DNA of 24,354 nucleotides from Butyrivibrio sp. (GTDB lineage: Bacteria; Bacillota; Clostridia; Lachnospirales; Lachnospiraceae), in contig NZ_SVFW01000032.1 of assembly GCF_015056685.1 (NCBI RefSeq), positions 1 to 24,354 on the forward strand. The letters run 5' to 3'. Under the pieces are notes generated by a model. The model was not told where the DNA came from. It saw only the letters and a program-made list of their open reading frames with translations, and did no database searches. The position numbers and the translations under genes were made by a program. This document shows positions 13,822 through 22,680 of this stretch, piece after piece. Position 1 is the stretch's first letter, and the number at the start of each line of letters is the position of its first letter.

Positions 13822-14133
13822 ATGGCAATAGAATTAAAAAGTTTTTTTCCACTTTCTCATTATGAGTATGGAGAGGCATATTTTGGAAGCTATAAGGGCA
13901 TGAGATACAGACTTGCCAGGGAACCACTGGAAAACGTCAAGTTCACACCTCTTGATAAAAGAGGACCGGCTACTTTGATGGCAACTGTGTGGCCAGAGCC
14001 CAATTCCTATGCACATACTGATGACAGCCTTAAGACGACCGAGAATTTTGAGGTCTCTCAAGAGGGGCTTGAAAAGGCTGTTCAGTGGATAAATGATCAG
14101 TACACATCCAGGGAAAGTGAATGGTCAAGATAA
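13822..14133 (+). CDS. conserved small protein of unknown function
   Basis: I do not recognise this 103-residue soluble protein. It carries Tyr/Arg-rich YFGSYKGMRYRLAREPLENV near residues 20-40 and a C-terminal helix EGLEKAVQWINDQYTS. The first part looks like a beta-rich fold and the last an amphipathic helix. AGGAAAAAG precedes its ATG, and it starts 13 nt after the repeat protein, so it closes a three-gene operon that ends at the terminator at 14171-14209. It may be a small accessory protein, but nothing in the sequence proves a role. Confidence 0.7.
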   Translation: MAIELKSFFPLSHYEYGEAYFGSYKGMRYRLAREPLENVKFTPLDKRGPATLMATVWPEPNSYAHTDDSLKTTENFEVSQEGLEKAVQWINDQYTSRESEWSR

Positions 14134-14170
14134 TTTTTAAAAAAAATTCAAAATAAAAAAAGGATTTTTG

Positions 14171-14209
14171 AAACCCACGTCGAATATATATGATGTGGGT
14201 TTTCTTTTT
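14171..14209 (+). terminator. rho-independent terminator of the three-gene cluster
   Basis: AAACCCACGTC (14171-14181) pairs with GATGTGGGTTT (14192-14202), with one G-U pair, around a 10-nt loop. A T-rich run TCTTTTTC follows. Confidence 0.85.
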
Positions 14210-14248
14210 CTGGTAGACAACTGATTCACCCACGGAAAGAAGTAAAAA

Positions 14249-15256
14249 TTGAAAATTCGCGAACAACTGGAAAAACGTGAGACTAAAATCTTAAGCAAAC
14301 ATGCTACTCTGAGCATGAATTCCAAAGGAAGAGAAAAAGAAGAAAAGCCGTGCGATATCAGGCCTTGTTTTCAGAGGGACCGTGACAGGATTCTTTATTC
14401 CAAGTCATTCAGGCGCCTGAAAGACAAGACTCAGGTCTTTTTGTCTCCTGATGGGGACCATTACAGGACTCGCATGACTCATACTCTTGAAGTTTCTCAG
14501 AATGCGCGGACTATCGCGAAAGCTCTTTTGCTAAATGAGGATCTGGCGGAGGCGATTGCCCTTGGACACGACCTTGGACATACGCCGTTTGGTCATGCCG
14601 GAGAGAGAGCTTTAAACGAGGTTTGTCCCGGAGGATTCAGACACAATGAGCAGAGTCTTAGGATTGTAGAAAAACTTGAGAACTACGGACAGGGAATGAA
14701 CCTTACATGGGAGGTACGCGATGGCATATTGAACCACGAGATGGACCTTACGCCTTCGACTCTTGAGGGAAAAGTTGTGCGTCTTTCGGATAAGATCGCT
14801 TATATGCATCACGACATGGATGATGCCATCAGAGGCGGCATAATTACTGAGGATCAGGTGCCAAAAGACCTGTGCGATGTGATAGGCCACACGAATGGTG
14901 AGTGGCTTGATACATTTATTCATGACATCGTGGCAAACAGCCTTGATAAGGATGATATCCGCATGTCAGAAGAGATATATGATGCATTCCACAGGCTTCG
15001 TAAGTTTATGTTCGACCATGTTTATACCAACCCGATTGCCAAAGGGCAGGAGGGCAAGGTTGAGGTAATGATCAAGATCTTGTACTTCTATTATCTTGAC
15101 CATGTTGATCTTCTTCCTGACTATCTTAAGAATATGATGAACCTTGGGGAGACAAAAGAAAGGATTGTCTGTGATTATGTCAGTTCCATGACTGACAGAT
15201 ATGCAGTTTCAATGTTTGAGGAAGTTTATATACCACATACTTGGGGAGTTTTATAA
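14249..15256 (+). CDS. dgt: deoxyguanosinetriphosphate triphosphohydrolase-like protein
   Basis: It hydrolyses dNTPs, typically dGTP, to deoxynucleoside and triphosphate. The 335-residue HD-domain protein shows RMTHTLEVSQ (His78), GHDLGHTPFGHAGE (His107, Asp108) and KVVRLSDKIAY (Asp181), the HD metal ligands. The N-terminus reads MKIREQLEKRE, which is conserved in Lachnospiraceae relatives, so I accept a TTG start at 14249 with GGAAAG about 10 nt upstream. Fewer than 400 residues and the CDIRPCFQRDRDRILYSKSFRRL segment place it in the short, Firmicutes-type class. It is first in a dgt-dnaG-rpoD operon, standard in this phylum, with a 3-nt gap to dnaG. Confidence 0.92.
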   Translation: MKIREQLEKRETKILSKHATLSMNSKGREKEEKPCDIRPCFQRDRDRILYSKSFRRLKDKTQVFLSPDGDHYRTRMTHTLEVSQNARTIAKALLLNEDLAEAIALGHDLGHTPFGHAGERALNEVCPGGFRHNEQSLRIVEKLENYGQGMNLTWEVRDGILNHEMDLTPSTLEGKVVRLSDKIAYMHHDMDDAIRGGIITEDQVPKDLCDVIGHTNGEWLDTFIHDIVANSLDKDDIRMSEEIYDAFHRLRKFMFDHVYTNPIAKGQEGKVEVMIKILYFYYLDHVDLLPDYLKNMMNLGETKERIVCDYVSSMTDRYAVSMFEEVYIPHTWGVL

Positions 15257-15259
15257 ATA

Positions 15260-17038
15260 ATGTACTATTCAGATGAGATCATCGAAGAAGTGCGCTCCAG
15301 GAACGATATTGTGGACGTTGTGGGTCAATATGTGCATTTGCAGAAAAAAGGTTCCAATTATTTTGGACTTTGCCCATTCCACAATGAGAAATCCGGGTCG
15401 TTTTCTGTTTCTTCGCACAAGCAGATGTTCTACTGCTTTGGATGCGGTGCAGGCGGCAATGTGATCACTTTTTTGATGAAATATGACAATTTAACATTTC
15501 AGGAAGCGGTAAAACAGCTGGCTGAGAGAGCCGGTATAAAGCTTCCGGAGCAGGATGATTCTCCTGCAGCCAAGGCGGCGCGGGATAAAAAACAGATCCT
15601 GTATGATATTAACAAAGAAGCAGCCAAGTACTACTATTATCAGCTGCGGGGCAGAACCGGACAAAAGGGCATGGAGTACTTTAAGTCCAGAAAGCTTACA
15701 GATGAGACCATGCAGCATTTTGGACTTGGATATGCCAATGTTACAAGTGATGATCTTACAAAGCACCTTAAAAGCCTTGGATACACAGATGGACAGATAA
15801 TCGAGGCGGGGCTGGCGTCCCACGATGATAAAATGGGAACCCATGATAAATTTTGGAACAGAGTGATGTTTCCTATTCAGGATGCATCCCAGAAGGTAAT
15901 TGGTTTCGGCGGCCGAGTGATGGGAGATGGTAAACCCAAATACCTGAATTCCCCGGAAACGCCTATTTTTGATAAAAGCCGTAATTTGTTCGGTCTTAAC
16001 TATGCCAAGAATTCAAGAGCAGGTTACATGATAATCTGCGAGGGATATATGGATGTTATAGCCATGCACCAGGCGGGCTTTAATATGGCAGTTGCTTCAT
16101 TGGGAACTGCTTTTACCACCGGGCAGGCCATGATATTAAAAAGATATACGGACGAAGTCATTTTGTCCTATGACAGCGATGAAGCCGGCACAAAGGCAGC
16201 GCTTAGAGGAATTGGCATTCTAAAAGAGGCTGGTCTTAAGGGAAAGGTCCTTGACCTGAGGCCCTATAAGGACCCTGATGAGTTTATTAAGAATGAAGGC
16301 AGGGAAGCTTTCGAAGAGAGAATAAAAAATGCTGAGAACACTTTCTTCTTTGAAGTAAGGGTGCTTCAGTCCCAGCATGATATGTCAGATCCTCAGTCCA
16401 AGACTGAATTTCACAGGAAGCTTGCAATGAAGCTTTGTGAATTTGAGGAGGCTCTGGAAAGAGAGAATTATATAGAAGCCGTTGCTGCAAGATACAACAT
16501 TGCGGTAGATGATCTCAGAAGGCTTGTATCCAGTGTTGCTTCTCAGGGCGGACTTGTCAGAAAGGTTGAAAGGCCTAAGTCGGGCATACAGCAGAAACGT
16601 TCTCCTGAAGACGGAGCCAAAAAGAACCAGAGGCTTCTTTTGACATGGCTTACTGATGAACCACAGATCTTTTCCAGGGTAACCAGGTGGATAACTCCTG
16701 AGGATTTCTCAGATGACCTGTATAGAAATGTGGCAAAAGAGCTGTTTATGGGAATGGAGAGCGGCAATTTTTCACCGGCAGCTATTCTCGACAGATTTAC
16801 TGATGAGGACGAACACAGGCAGGTAGCTGAGATGTTCAACACCAATCTTATCGAGATCGAGACCAAAGAGCAGAGGAAAAAGGCTTTCCACGACATAATA
16901 TATGGAGTTAAGGCAGCAGGGTATGACAGACAAAAGAAAGAACTAAAGCCGGATGATCCTGATTTTCTTACCAAGACCATTCAGGGCAAAAAAGATCTGG
17001 AAAAGTTGGCGCACGCAGATATTTCACCGGATGATTGA
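15260..17038 (+). CDS. dnaG: DNA primase
   Basis: DnaG makes RNA primers for chromosome replication. The 592-residue length is normal. The CHC2 zinc-binding domain is at the N-terminus: GLCPFHNEK (Cys38, His41) and FYCFGCGAGG (Cys59, Cys62). The RNA-polymerase/Toprim core carries GRVMGDGKPKYLNSPETPIF, then Glu261 in IICEGYMDV, and Asp305/Asp307 in LSYDSDEAGT. The C-terminal region after about 430 is the helicase-interacting domain, here weakly conserved. Start ATG 15260 lies 3 nt after the dgt stop, so translation is probably coupled. Together with rpoD it forms the classic macromolecular synthesis operon. Nothing is missing or interrupted. Confidence 0.97.
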   Translation: MYYSDEIIEEVRSRNDIVDVVGQYVHLQKKGSNYFGLCPFHNEKSGSFSVSSHKQMFYCFGCGAGGNVITFLMKYDNLTFQEAVKQLAERAGIKLPEQDDSPAAKAARDKKQILYDINKEAAKYYYYQLRGRTGQKGMEYFKSRKLTDETMQHFGLGYANVTSDDLTKHLKSLGYTDGQIIEAGLASHDDKMGTHDKFWNRVMFPIQDASQKVIGFGGRVMGDGKPKYLNSPETPIFDKSRNLFGLNYAKNSRAGYMIICEGYMDVIAMHQAGFNMAVASLGTAFTTGQAMILKRYTDEVILSYDSDEAGTKAALRGIGILKEAGLKGKVLDLRPYKDPDEFIKNEGREAFEERIKNAENTFFFEVRVLQSQHDMSDPQSKTEFHRKLAMKLCEFEEALERENYIEAVAARYNIAVDDLRRLVSSVASQGGLVRKVERPKSGIQQKRSPEDGAKKNQRLLLTWLTDEPQIFSRVTRWITPEDFSDDLYRNVAKELFMGMESGNFSPAAILDRFTDEDEHRQVAEMFNTNLIEIETKEQRKKAFHDIIYGVKAAGYDRQKKELKPDDPDFLTKTIQGKKDLEKLAHADISPDD

Positions 17039-17068
17039 TGAAAAATAATAGAAAAGGAAAATACAAAA

Positions 17069-18583
17069 ATGGCAAAGAAAGAAGTAGAGACTAAAGAAAC
17101 AAAAGATACGAAAAAGGTAGCTGCAAAGGCTACCACAAAAACTGCAGCAAAGGCTACTGCAAAGGTTTCAGCCAAGGCTAAAAAGGAAGATACTGCAGAA
17201 GAAAAGAAGACTGCAAAGGCAGCAAAGGCTGAGAAGGACACAGAGGAAAAGAAAACTGCCAAGAAAGCTGAGGAAAAGGCTCCAAAGTCAGCAAAAGAAC
17301 CAAAGGTTAAAAAGGCTGCAAAGAGTGCAAAGGCAGAGAGCGAGAGCACATCAAATGACGGAGAGGCTCAGGGGTTTGATGAGGCAACAAAAGAGCTCTT
17401 TACACAGAAGATAAAGGACATCCTTGCACTTGCAAAAAAGAAGAAAAATGTTCTTGAGTACTCTGAGATCAGCGATTTCTTCACAGACTTAAACCTCAAT
17501 GAGGAACAGCTTGATAACGTACTCGAGGTTCTTGAGAACTCAGGAATCGATGTCCTTAGAGTTTCTGAAGTTGATGACGACCTTCCTGATGAGGATGATA
17601 TGATGCTTTCTGATGAGGACGAGGTAGATATGGAGAATATCGACCTCTCAGTTCCTGATGGAATCAGCATTGAGGATCCTGTAAGAATGTACCTTAAGGA
17701 AATCGGTAAGGTTCCGCTTCTTAATGCTGATCAGGAGATCGAACTTGCAAGAGCCATGGAAGCAGGCGCTGATGCTCAGAAACAGCTTGATGATGACAAG
17801 GATAAAAATGAGCTTTCAGAGGCTGAAAAGAAAGAATTAAATCAGGCAATCTACGAGGGTGAAGAGGCTAAGAAGCGCCTTGCAGAGGCCAACCTTCGTC
17901 TTGTTGTAAGTATTGCCAAGAGATATGTAGGAAGAGGAATGCTTTTCCTTGACCTTATCCAGGAAGGAAACCTTGGTCTTATCAAGGCTGTTGAGAAGTT
18001 CGATTTCCGTAAGGGATTCAAGTTCTCAACATATGCTACATGGTGGATCAGACAGGCTATCACAAGAGCTATCGCTGATCAGGCCAGAACAATCCGTATT
18101 CCTGTTCACATGGTTGAGACTATCAATAAGCTCATCCGTGTAAGCCGTCAGCTTCTCCAGGAGCTTGGTCGTGAGCCACTTCCTGAAGAGGTAGCAAAAG
18201 AGATGAATATGCCTGTAGAGCGTGTACGTGAGATCCTTAAGATTTCTCAGGAGCCTGTGTCTTTGGAAACACCTATCGGTGAAGAGGAAGATTCACATCT
18301 TGGTGATTTCATCCAGGATGATAACGTTCCTGTACCTGCAGATGCTGCAGCCTTCACACTCTTAAAGGAACAGCTTGTTGAGGTTCTCGGAACACTTACA
18401 GAGCGTGAACAGAAGGTATTACGACTCAGATTTGGTCTTGATGATGGAAGAGCAAGAACCCTTGAAGAAGTTGGTAAAGAGTTCAACGTAACCCGTGAGC
18501 GTATCCGTCAGATCGAGGCTAAGGCTCTTAGAAAGCTCCGTCATCCAAGCCGCAGCCGCAAGCTCAAGGATTATCTTGATTGA
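17069..18583 (+). CDS. rpoD: RNA polymerase primary sigma factor with a Lys/Ala-rich N-terminal extension
   Basis: This is the housekeeping sigma-70. The 504-residue protein has region 1.1-like sequence (about 105-165), an acidic patch (DDDLPDEDDMMLSDEDE, 169-185), region 1.2 (DPVRMYLKEIG, 203-213), region 2 (LVVSIAKRYVGRGM to TYATWWIRQAITRAI, 278-335), region 3 (340-400) and region 4 with the HTH (TLEEVGKEFNVTRERIRQIE, 464-483). Residues 1-100 are unlike usual primary sigmas: low-complexity Lys, Ala, Glu and Thr with repeated AAKA and KKTA units. Firmicutes SigA is usually about 370 residues, so the extension accounts for most of the difference. The start after AAAAGGAAAA is the only convincing one, 30 nt after dnaG. 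Confidence 0.96.
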   Translation: MAKKEVETKETKDTKKVAAKATTKTAAKATAKVSAKAKKEDTAEEKKTAKAAKAEKDTEEKKTAKKAEEKAPKSAKEPKVKKAAKSAKAESESTSNDGEAQGFDEATKELFTQKIKDILALAKKKKNVLEYSEISDFFTDLNLNEEQLDNVLEVLENSGIDVLRVSEVDDDLPDEDDMMLSDEDEVDMENIDLSVPDGISIEDPVRMYLKEIGKVPLLNADQEIELARAMEAGADAQKQLDDDKDKNELSEAEKKELNQAIYEGEEAKKRLAEANLRLVVSIAKRYVGRGMLFLDLIQEGNLGLIKAVEKFDFRKGFKFSTYATWWIRQAITRAIADQARTIRIPVHMVETINKLIRVSRQLLQELGREPLPEEVAKEMNMPVERVREILKISQEPVSLETPIGEEEDSHLGDFIQDDNVPVPADAAAFTLLKEQLVEVLGTLTEREQKVLRLRFGLDDGRARTLEEVGKEFNVTRERIRQIEAKALRKLRHPSRSRKLKDYLD

Positions 18584-18585
18584 TC

Positions 18586-19371
18586 ATGAGTAGAGAAGAT
18601 ATATCACTTAAAATGTCCCAAAGGCTCATCACCGTTGCTAATATGCTTAAGAGTGACGGTGAGGCTTTGAAGGCTGCAGATGTTGGGTGCGACCACGGAT
18701 ATGTGTCCATTTATCTGGTTCAGAGAGGCATTGCAGAGTCTGTGATTGCCATGGATGTAAGGAAAGGGCCTCTCTCAGCAGCAGGTGCCAACATCTCGGA
18801 ATATGGCCTTGAAGACTTCATTTCCACCAGACTTTCAGACGGCGTAAAAGAGCTGGAGAAAGGCGAAGCTAATGCAATAGTTATCGCAGGAATGGGTGGA
18901 AAGCTCATGGAGAGACTCATAGAAGAAGGAAATCTCTATGATCTTGGCATAAGGAAAGCAGTCTTTCAGCCCCAGTCTGATTATGAAGAGTTCAGGCAGT
19001 TTTTGAGAGATAAGGGATATCTTATTACAGATGAAAGAGTTGTCTATGAGGATGGAAAGTACTATTTCCCTATGAAAGTAGATGTTATGGACAGCTCTTT
19101 TGACAATAAAAGCGTATTTGATAAAACTTTAGAAACATTATTTAAAGATAGCGGTGATATCAAAAAAGATCAGATGATCAGAATATGTAACCGCTATGGC
19201 GAGTGTAATTTAGTCAGAAAAGAGCCGCTTCTAGTGCCATATTTGGATCACGGCAGGCAGGTTCTTGAGAGCATTTTGAAAAGTCTTGATGACAGCCATG
19301 CAGGGCGCAGAGAAGAGATAATGGAGGAGTTGTCCGATATTTCTTTTGCCCAAAAAATCTTAATGAGGTAG
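18586..19371 (+). CDS. trmK: tRNA (adenine-22-N1) methyltransferase TrmK
   Basis: It methylates A22 of tRNAs using S-adenosylmethionine. The 261-residue protein shows the SAM-binding motif DVGCDHGYVSIYL (32-44), acidic motif II AMDVRKGPL, and IVIAGMGGKLM (98-108) and QPQSDYEEFR (128-137), typical of the TrmK/YqfN family. The C-terminal third is the helical part. Start ATG 18586 lies 2 nt after the rpoD stop; an overlapping TTG at 18580 is possible but less likely. Location directly after rpoD is the Firmicutes order. The Nif3/YqfO gene that commonly follows is absent and a nucleoside kinase is found instead. Confidence 0.92.
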   Translation: MSREDISLKMSQRLITVANMLKSDGEALKAADVGCDHGYVSIYLVQRGIAESVIAMDVRKGPLSAAGANISEYGLEDFISTRLSDGVKELEKGEANAIVIAGMGGKLMERLIEEGNLYDLGIRKAVFQPQSDYEEFRQFLRDKGYLITDERVVYEDGKYYFPMKVDVMDSSFDNKSVFDKTLETLFKDSGDIKKDQMIRICNRYGECNLVRKEPLLVPYLDHGRQVLESILKSLDDSHAGRREEIMEELSDISFAQKILMR

Positions 19372-19381
19372 GAGAGACGTT

Positions 19382-21037
19382 ATGCCGCAGATTACAATAA
19401 ATGGAGTATCTAAAGAATACGAAAAAGGAACTACATTTGAGCAGATAGCAAAAGAGTACCAGTCAGAATTTAAGTACAGAATTGCCGCTGTTATATACAA
19501 TGGCAAGATAAGGGAACTCTTTAAAACAGTGAAAAAGGACGGCGATCTGTCTTTTGTCACTTTTGCAGATGATATTGGCCATAAGACCATGCGAAGAACA
19601 GCAATAATGATGCTTATCAAAGCTATTAAAGACGTGGCGGGCAAGGATTGTCAGCCAAAGGCAAAGGTGGAATTCACCATTGGTAATGGCTATTATTGCA
19701 CTATCAAAGGCGGCATTGAAGTAACTGATGAATTTGTCAAAAAAGTTTCTGACAGGTTTCAGGAGCTCATTGACAAAGCTCTTCCGATCACCAAGAAAGT
19801 TTATCCTCTTGATGAGGCTATTGAGATATTCAAAAAGCAGGGCATGACCGACAAGGTTTCTCTTTTGAAATACAGGAGAAGCTCTGAGATTAATGTCTAT
19901 AAGCTTGAAGATTTTTACGATTATTTTTATGGCTATATGTGCCCTAATACTTCGTACATAGAGCATTTCCAGCTTGATAAGTATCATGATGGCATGCTTC
20001 TTACTCTTCCTATGAAGGTTGACCCAAATCTGTTAAAGGTTTCTGAGCCCAGGGAAAAGCTCTTTGAAACCATGAAACTTGCCAGTGACTGGGGCAGCAG
20101 AATGGGAATTGACAATGTAGGCGACCTTAATGAACAGATCTGCGCAGGAAGGATCAATGAGATGATCCTTGTACAGGAGGCTTTGCAGGAGCGAAGGATC
20201 GGTGAAATTGCCAAGAAGATCCACGACCGTAAAGACATTAAGTTCGTAATGATCGCAGGACCAAGCTCTTCAGGTAAGACCAGCTTTGCCAACAGACTTT
20301 CCATACAGCTTCGCACTTATGGCATGGTTCCGCATCCTATAAGTCTTGATAACTATTTTGTTAACAGAGAGTTTACCCCCAAGCACCTGGATGGAAGCTA
20401 TGACTTTGAGTGCCTTGGAGCTATGGATGTTAAGCAGTTTAATGACGATATGGTTAAGCTCTTAAATGGCGAGCGCGTTGAGATGCCGGAATTTAACTTT
20501 GTTACAGGCAAAAGAGAAATGAATGGCAATTTCCTGCAGCTTGGTGAGTCGGATGTTCTCGTAATAGAAGGCATACATGGACTTAACGAGGAAATGTCCT
20601 ATGCTCTTCCTGCAAGTTCTAAATTCAAGATCTATATCAGTGCTCTTACTACTCTTAGCATTGATTCACATAACAGGATACCTACAACTGACGGAAGACT
20701 TCTCAGAAGGATCGTCAGGGATGCAAGGACCAGAGGCGCCAGTGCAAAGGCGACCATCAGTATGTGGCCTTCTGTAAGAGCGGGAGAGGAAGCTAATATA
20801 TTCCCATTTCAGGAAGAGGCTGATGAGATGTTCAACTCAGCACAGATCTATGAGCTTGCTGTTATAAAGCAGTATGCTGAGCCGCTTCTTTTCTCAATAG
20901 GGAAAAATGAACCGGAGTACTACGAGGCAAAAAGACTGCTTAAGTTCCTTGACTATTTTGTAAGTGTTGATAATTCTTTCCTTCCAAAGAATTCAATTTG
21001 CAGAGAATTCGTTGGCGGAAGCTGTTTTAAGGTATGA
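19382..21037 (+). CDS. nucleoside kinase with N-terminal TGS domain (uridine kinase-like)
   Basis: The 551-residue protein couples a threonyl-tRNA-synthetase-like N-terminal part (TGS-type domain, about 1-62, followed by a second editing-like region to about 220) to a uridine/phosphoribulokinase-type P-loop kinase. The P-loop is AGPSSSGKTSFANRL (292-306). ISLDNYFVNREFTPKHLDG follows as the substrate loop, then VIEGIHGLNEEM. It presumably phosphorylates a nucleoside such as uridine or cytidine, but the substrate of this fused family is not settled to my knowledge. GGAGAG precedes ATG 19382. The gap to trmK is 10 nt and to the next gene 3 nt, so it belongs to the rpoD operon. Confidence 0.85.
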   Translation: MPQITINGVSKEYEKGTTFEQIAKEYQSEFKYRIAAVIYNGKIRELFKTVKKDGDLSFVTFADDIGHKTMRRTAIMMLIKAIKDVAGKDCQPKAKVEFTIGNGYYCTIKGGIEVTDEFVKKVSDRFQELIDKALPITKKVYPLDEAIEIFKKQGMTDKVSLLKYRRSSEINVYKLEDFYDYFYGYMCPNTSYIEHFQLDKYHDGMLLTLPMKVDPNLLKVSEPREKLFETMKLASDWGSRMGIDNVGDLNEQICAGRINEMILVQEALQERRIGEIAKKIHDRKDIKFVMIAGPSSSGKTSFANRLSIQLRTYGMVPHPISLDNYFVNREFTPKHLDGSYDFECLGAMDVKQFNDDMVKLLNGERVEMPEFNFVTGKREMNGNFLQLGESDVLVIEGIHGLNEEMSYALPASSKFKIYISALTTLSIDSHNRIPTTDGRLLRRIVRDARTRGASAKATISMWPSVRAGEEANIFPFQEEADEMFNSAQIYELAVIKQYAEPLLFSIGKNEPEYYEAKRLLKFLDYFVSVDNSFLPKNSICREFVGGSCFKV

Positions 21038-21040
21038 AAA

Positions 21041-22144
21041 ATGAGATATTGTAAGGAATATTTTGATGATGTCAGGCTGGTTGTAAGAACCATGCCTGGC
21101 ATCACGACTTTATTTAATAAAACAATCTGTATAACTGGTGCAACAGGTATGCTCTGCTCCGCTGTGGTGGATATTATAGCTCTTTTGAATAAAGAAAAAA
21201 GCGCAGGTATAAAGCTGATCATAGCAGGCAGAAACAAAGAAAAGACAGCTGCCAGATTTGATGGGCTTTTGCAGAATGGTGAATATGAGTTTGTTTCATA
21301 TGATGCTACAAAAGTAGGGGAGTATCTTCCACAAGCTGATTATTATATCCACGGTGCAAGCAATGCGGATCCTGCCAAGATGTCAACAGAACCTGTCGAA
21401 ACCATGCTTGGTAATATACTTGGCTTAAAGACAGTCCTTGATTCTGCGGCTATGTCAAAGGGCAGCAGAGTGCTGCTTATTTCATCCGGCGAGATTTATG
21501 GTAATCCGGTTGCATCTGATGAGGTAAGCCTTGGAAATCAGCAGGAAGATGCATCAGAGGGAAAGGGACAGTATATAAAGGAGAACACATTTAAGGAAAC
21601 GGATTATGGATATGTAGATATTCTTAATCCACGCGCATGTTATCCTATGAGCAAGAGGGCGGCTGAGACTTTGTGTGCTTCTTATTACCAGGAACATGGT
21701 GTTGACTTTGTGATCGCCAGATCCTGTCATGCATATGGTCCCGGTATCACACCTGCAGACAGCAGGGCAACTGCAGCTTTTACCAGAAATGCAGCTTCTG
21801 GAAAAGATATTGTGATGAAGAGCGCTGGTGAGCAGATAAGATCTTATTGCTACACCCTGGATAGTGCGGCAGCTCTTTTGACAATCCTGATACATGGAAC
21901 AAGCGGAGAAGCCTATAATATTTCAAACAAGGATTCAATTGTCTCCATCAGGGAGATTGCTGAAGAAATCGCCACGGCAGCAGGTGTAAAGGTGATTTTC
22001 GAGAATCCTGGTGATGCAGAAAAAAAGAGCTATAACATGATGAAGGGATCGGCCCTTGACAGCTCCAAATTAGAAGACCTGGGCTGGTCTGCAAAGTTTG
22101 ATCTAAAATCAGGCGTTGAAGCAACTTTAAAGTTTTACAAATAA
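21041..22144 (+). CDS. NAD-dependent epimerase/dehydratase (extended SDR)
   Basis: The 367-residue protein is an extended short-chain dehydrogenase of the nucleotide-sugar type. The Rossmann motif is CITGATGMLCS (30-40). Catalytic Tyr201 and Lys205 are in CYPMSKRAAET, with Ser148/Ser149 in LLISSGEIYGNP. Other family features are DYYIHGASNADP and ARSCHAYGPGI. It would use NAD(P) to epimerise or dehydrate an NDP-sugar; the exact substrate (for example dTDP-glucose or UDP-glucuronate) is not evident. The stop of the kinase and this ATG are 3 nt apart, with AAGG upstream as a weak ribosome binding site. It ends the housekeeping operon. Confidence 0.85.
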   Translation: MRYCKEYFDDVRLVVRTMPGITTLFNKTICITGATGMLCSAVVDIIALLNKEKSAGIKLIIAGRNKEKTAARFDGLLQNGEYEFVSYDATKVGEYLPQADYYIHGASNADPAKMSTEPVETMLGNILGLKTVLDSAAMSKGSRVLLISSGEIYGNPVASDEVSLGNQQEDASEGKGQYIKENTFKETDYGYVDILNPRACYPMSKRAAETLCASYYQEHGVDFVIARSCHAYGPGITPADSRATAAFTRNAASGKDIVMKSAGEQIRSYCYTLDSAAALLTILIHGTSGEAYNISNKDSIVSIREIAEEIATAAGVKVIFENPGDAEKKSYNMMKGSALDSSKLEDLGWSAKFDLKSGVEATLKFYK

Positions 22145-22278
22145 AAAAATATCTCCCTCAGCTTGAATTTGACCTACGGATTTTGACTTTGAATTTCACG
22201 GAATCAAGCGAGCTTTGAAACAAAATTACAAACACAATTTAAACACATTTTTTTCACTATTTGTTCGTGTAATCCCCA

Positions 22279-22306
22279 TTTACTTTTACGCATCAAAGAG
22301 TAAAAT
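22279..22306 (+). promoter_or_regulatory. candidate promoter of the 22358 gene
   Basis: TTTACT (22279-22284) and TAAAAT (22301-22306) are 16 nt apart, and the ATG lies about 50 nt downstream. The surrounding region is AT-rich. Both hexamers are imperfect. Confidence 0.4.
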
Positions 22307-22357
22307 AAAATTCGCTGTTTAAAAGATTAAGTATTATTTTTGAGGGAGATTTTAATA

Positions 22358-22663
22358 ATGACAACCTACGACAGAGCTAAAACAATTAATTCATTAGCGG
22401 TTGCCATGGGTATGCAACCTGTAAGTAGAAAAGATATGACAAGATATGATACTGCAAGAGGCACGCTTTATTGCAATGACAAGCCGCTTGACTTTAGCAA
22501 TATCGAAGCAGCTATTTCATATTTTGAGACAATGAAAGCAAAAGCACTCAGATCATTATCACCTGAATCACAGATGGTTGCCGGATATTATTCATCCGCT
22601 ATAGATGCCCTGAGATATGTTGAGCAAAAAACTGCTGAAGAATCTGGTAACCCAGCAGTTTAA
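22358..22663 (+). CDS. small protein of unknown function
   Basis: I do not recognise this 101-residue protein. It starts MTTYDRAKTINSLAVAMGM, has a central DMTRYDTARGTLYCNDKPL, and ends in a long helical stretch (FSNIEAAISYFETMKAK, then SYSSAIDALRYVEQ-like sequence) that predicts two helices. It is soluble and mildly charged. A strong ribosome binding site GAGGGAG lies at 22342-22348. The upstream TTG at 22340 overlaps that site and is rejected. It has its own promoter candidate and terminator, so it is a single-gene transcript between the housekeeping operon and rnpB. The SD is complementary to 22151-22160, discussed among findings. Confidence 0.75.
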   Translation: MTTYDRAKTINSLAVAMGMQPVSRKDMTRYDTARGTLYCNDKPLDFSNIEAAISYFETMKAKALRSLSPESQMVAGYYSSAIDALRYVEQKTAEESGNPAV

Positions 22664-22680
22664 GTAATACATCCACTTAG

